DNA of 5,568 nucleotides. Source: CAZGOM01 sp964542875 (GTDB taxonomy: Bacteria > Planctomycetota > Phycisphaerae > Phycisphaerales > Phycisphaeraceae). Below, in pieces: positions 5,532 to 5,568 of this stretch; position 1 is the first letter of the stretch; each line of letters begins with the position of its first letter. The stretch spans positions 1-5,568 of the forward strand of contig CAZIWA010000210.1 in NCBI GenBank assembly GCA_964542875.1, written 5' to 3'. Position numbers and translations under genes: made by a program. The notes under the pieces were generated by a model. It saw only the letters and a list, made by a program, of their open reading frames with translations. It was not told where the DNA came from and did not search any database.

Positions 5532-5541
5532 GTGGGAGAGG
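5532..5541. repeat. Right 10-bp target site duplication (GTGGGAGAGG)
   Basis: This is an exact copy of 5317-5326, directly after the right terminal inverted repeat, and it continues into GGG as the split host repeat would. Confidence 0.7.
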
Positions 5542-5568
5542 GGGCAAGAAAGTGTTTTTCACAAGATT

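Larger units (their letters stand above)
5295..5544. repeat. CCTTCACCCC-type intergenic repeat, copy 3, split by an insertion
   Basis: The left part (5295-5326) reads CCTTCACCCCAATCCTC and on to GTGGGAGAGG. The right part resumes at 5532 with GTGGGAGAGGGGG. Removing 5327-5531 and one 10-bp duplicate restores a repeat of the 2402 type with a GGGAGAGGGGG tail, so the repeat was here before the insertion. Confidence 0.65.

Overview
The window is GC-rich DNA with strongly purine-biased coding strands, apart from one AT-rich gap near 3830-3960. It holds four intact protein genes and then about 530 bp of non-coding, repeat-laden DNA. The gene content (FolE2 rather than FolE1, a Gfo/Idh/MocA oxidoreductase with a Cys cluster, a divergent MnmE) and the palindromic intergenic repeats suggest an environmental bacterium, perhaps a planctomycete (Phycisphaerae-like). 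This placement is inferred from general resemblance and is only moderately secure; no rRNA or tRNA gene is present to confirm it.

Layout. Positions 1-84 hold nothing I can support. A perfect 11-bp hairpin (85-111) lies just past the end of folE2, which runs on the minus strand (139-963) and encodes the type IB GTP cyclohydrolase. A 109-bp divergent intergenic region separates folE2 from a plus-strand Gfo/Idh/MocA dehydrogenase (1073-2278). The next 173 bp carry a short direct repeat and a CCCTCACCCC-type hairpin repeat that ends just before the ribosome binding site of mnmE (2452-3825, GTG start). An AT-rich gap (3826-3990) with an inverted repeat and a plausible promoter precedes an uncharacterised protein gene (3991-5040) that resembles DUF4261-type proteins. 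Positions 5041-5568 hold no convincing gene. They contain a degenerate CCCTTACCCC repeat, a double-hairpin element, and a CCTTCACCCC-type repeat split by a 205-bp MITE-like element with 17-bp perfect terminal inverted repeats and a perfect 10-bp target duplication.

Function. FolE2 starts the pterin pathway that leads to tetrahydrofolate (and to queuosine in organisms that make it). MnmE uses methylene-tetrahydrofolate to modify wobble uridine in tRNA, so these two genes are linked by metabolism, though they are on opposite strands and are not an operon. The dehydrogenase and the uncharacterised protein have no visible link to them. I see no defence island, CRISPR array or biosynthetic cluster. 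The points most worth following are the nested MITE and the MnmE GTPase domain, in which several normally conserved catalytic and ion-binding residues are replaced.
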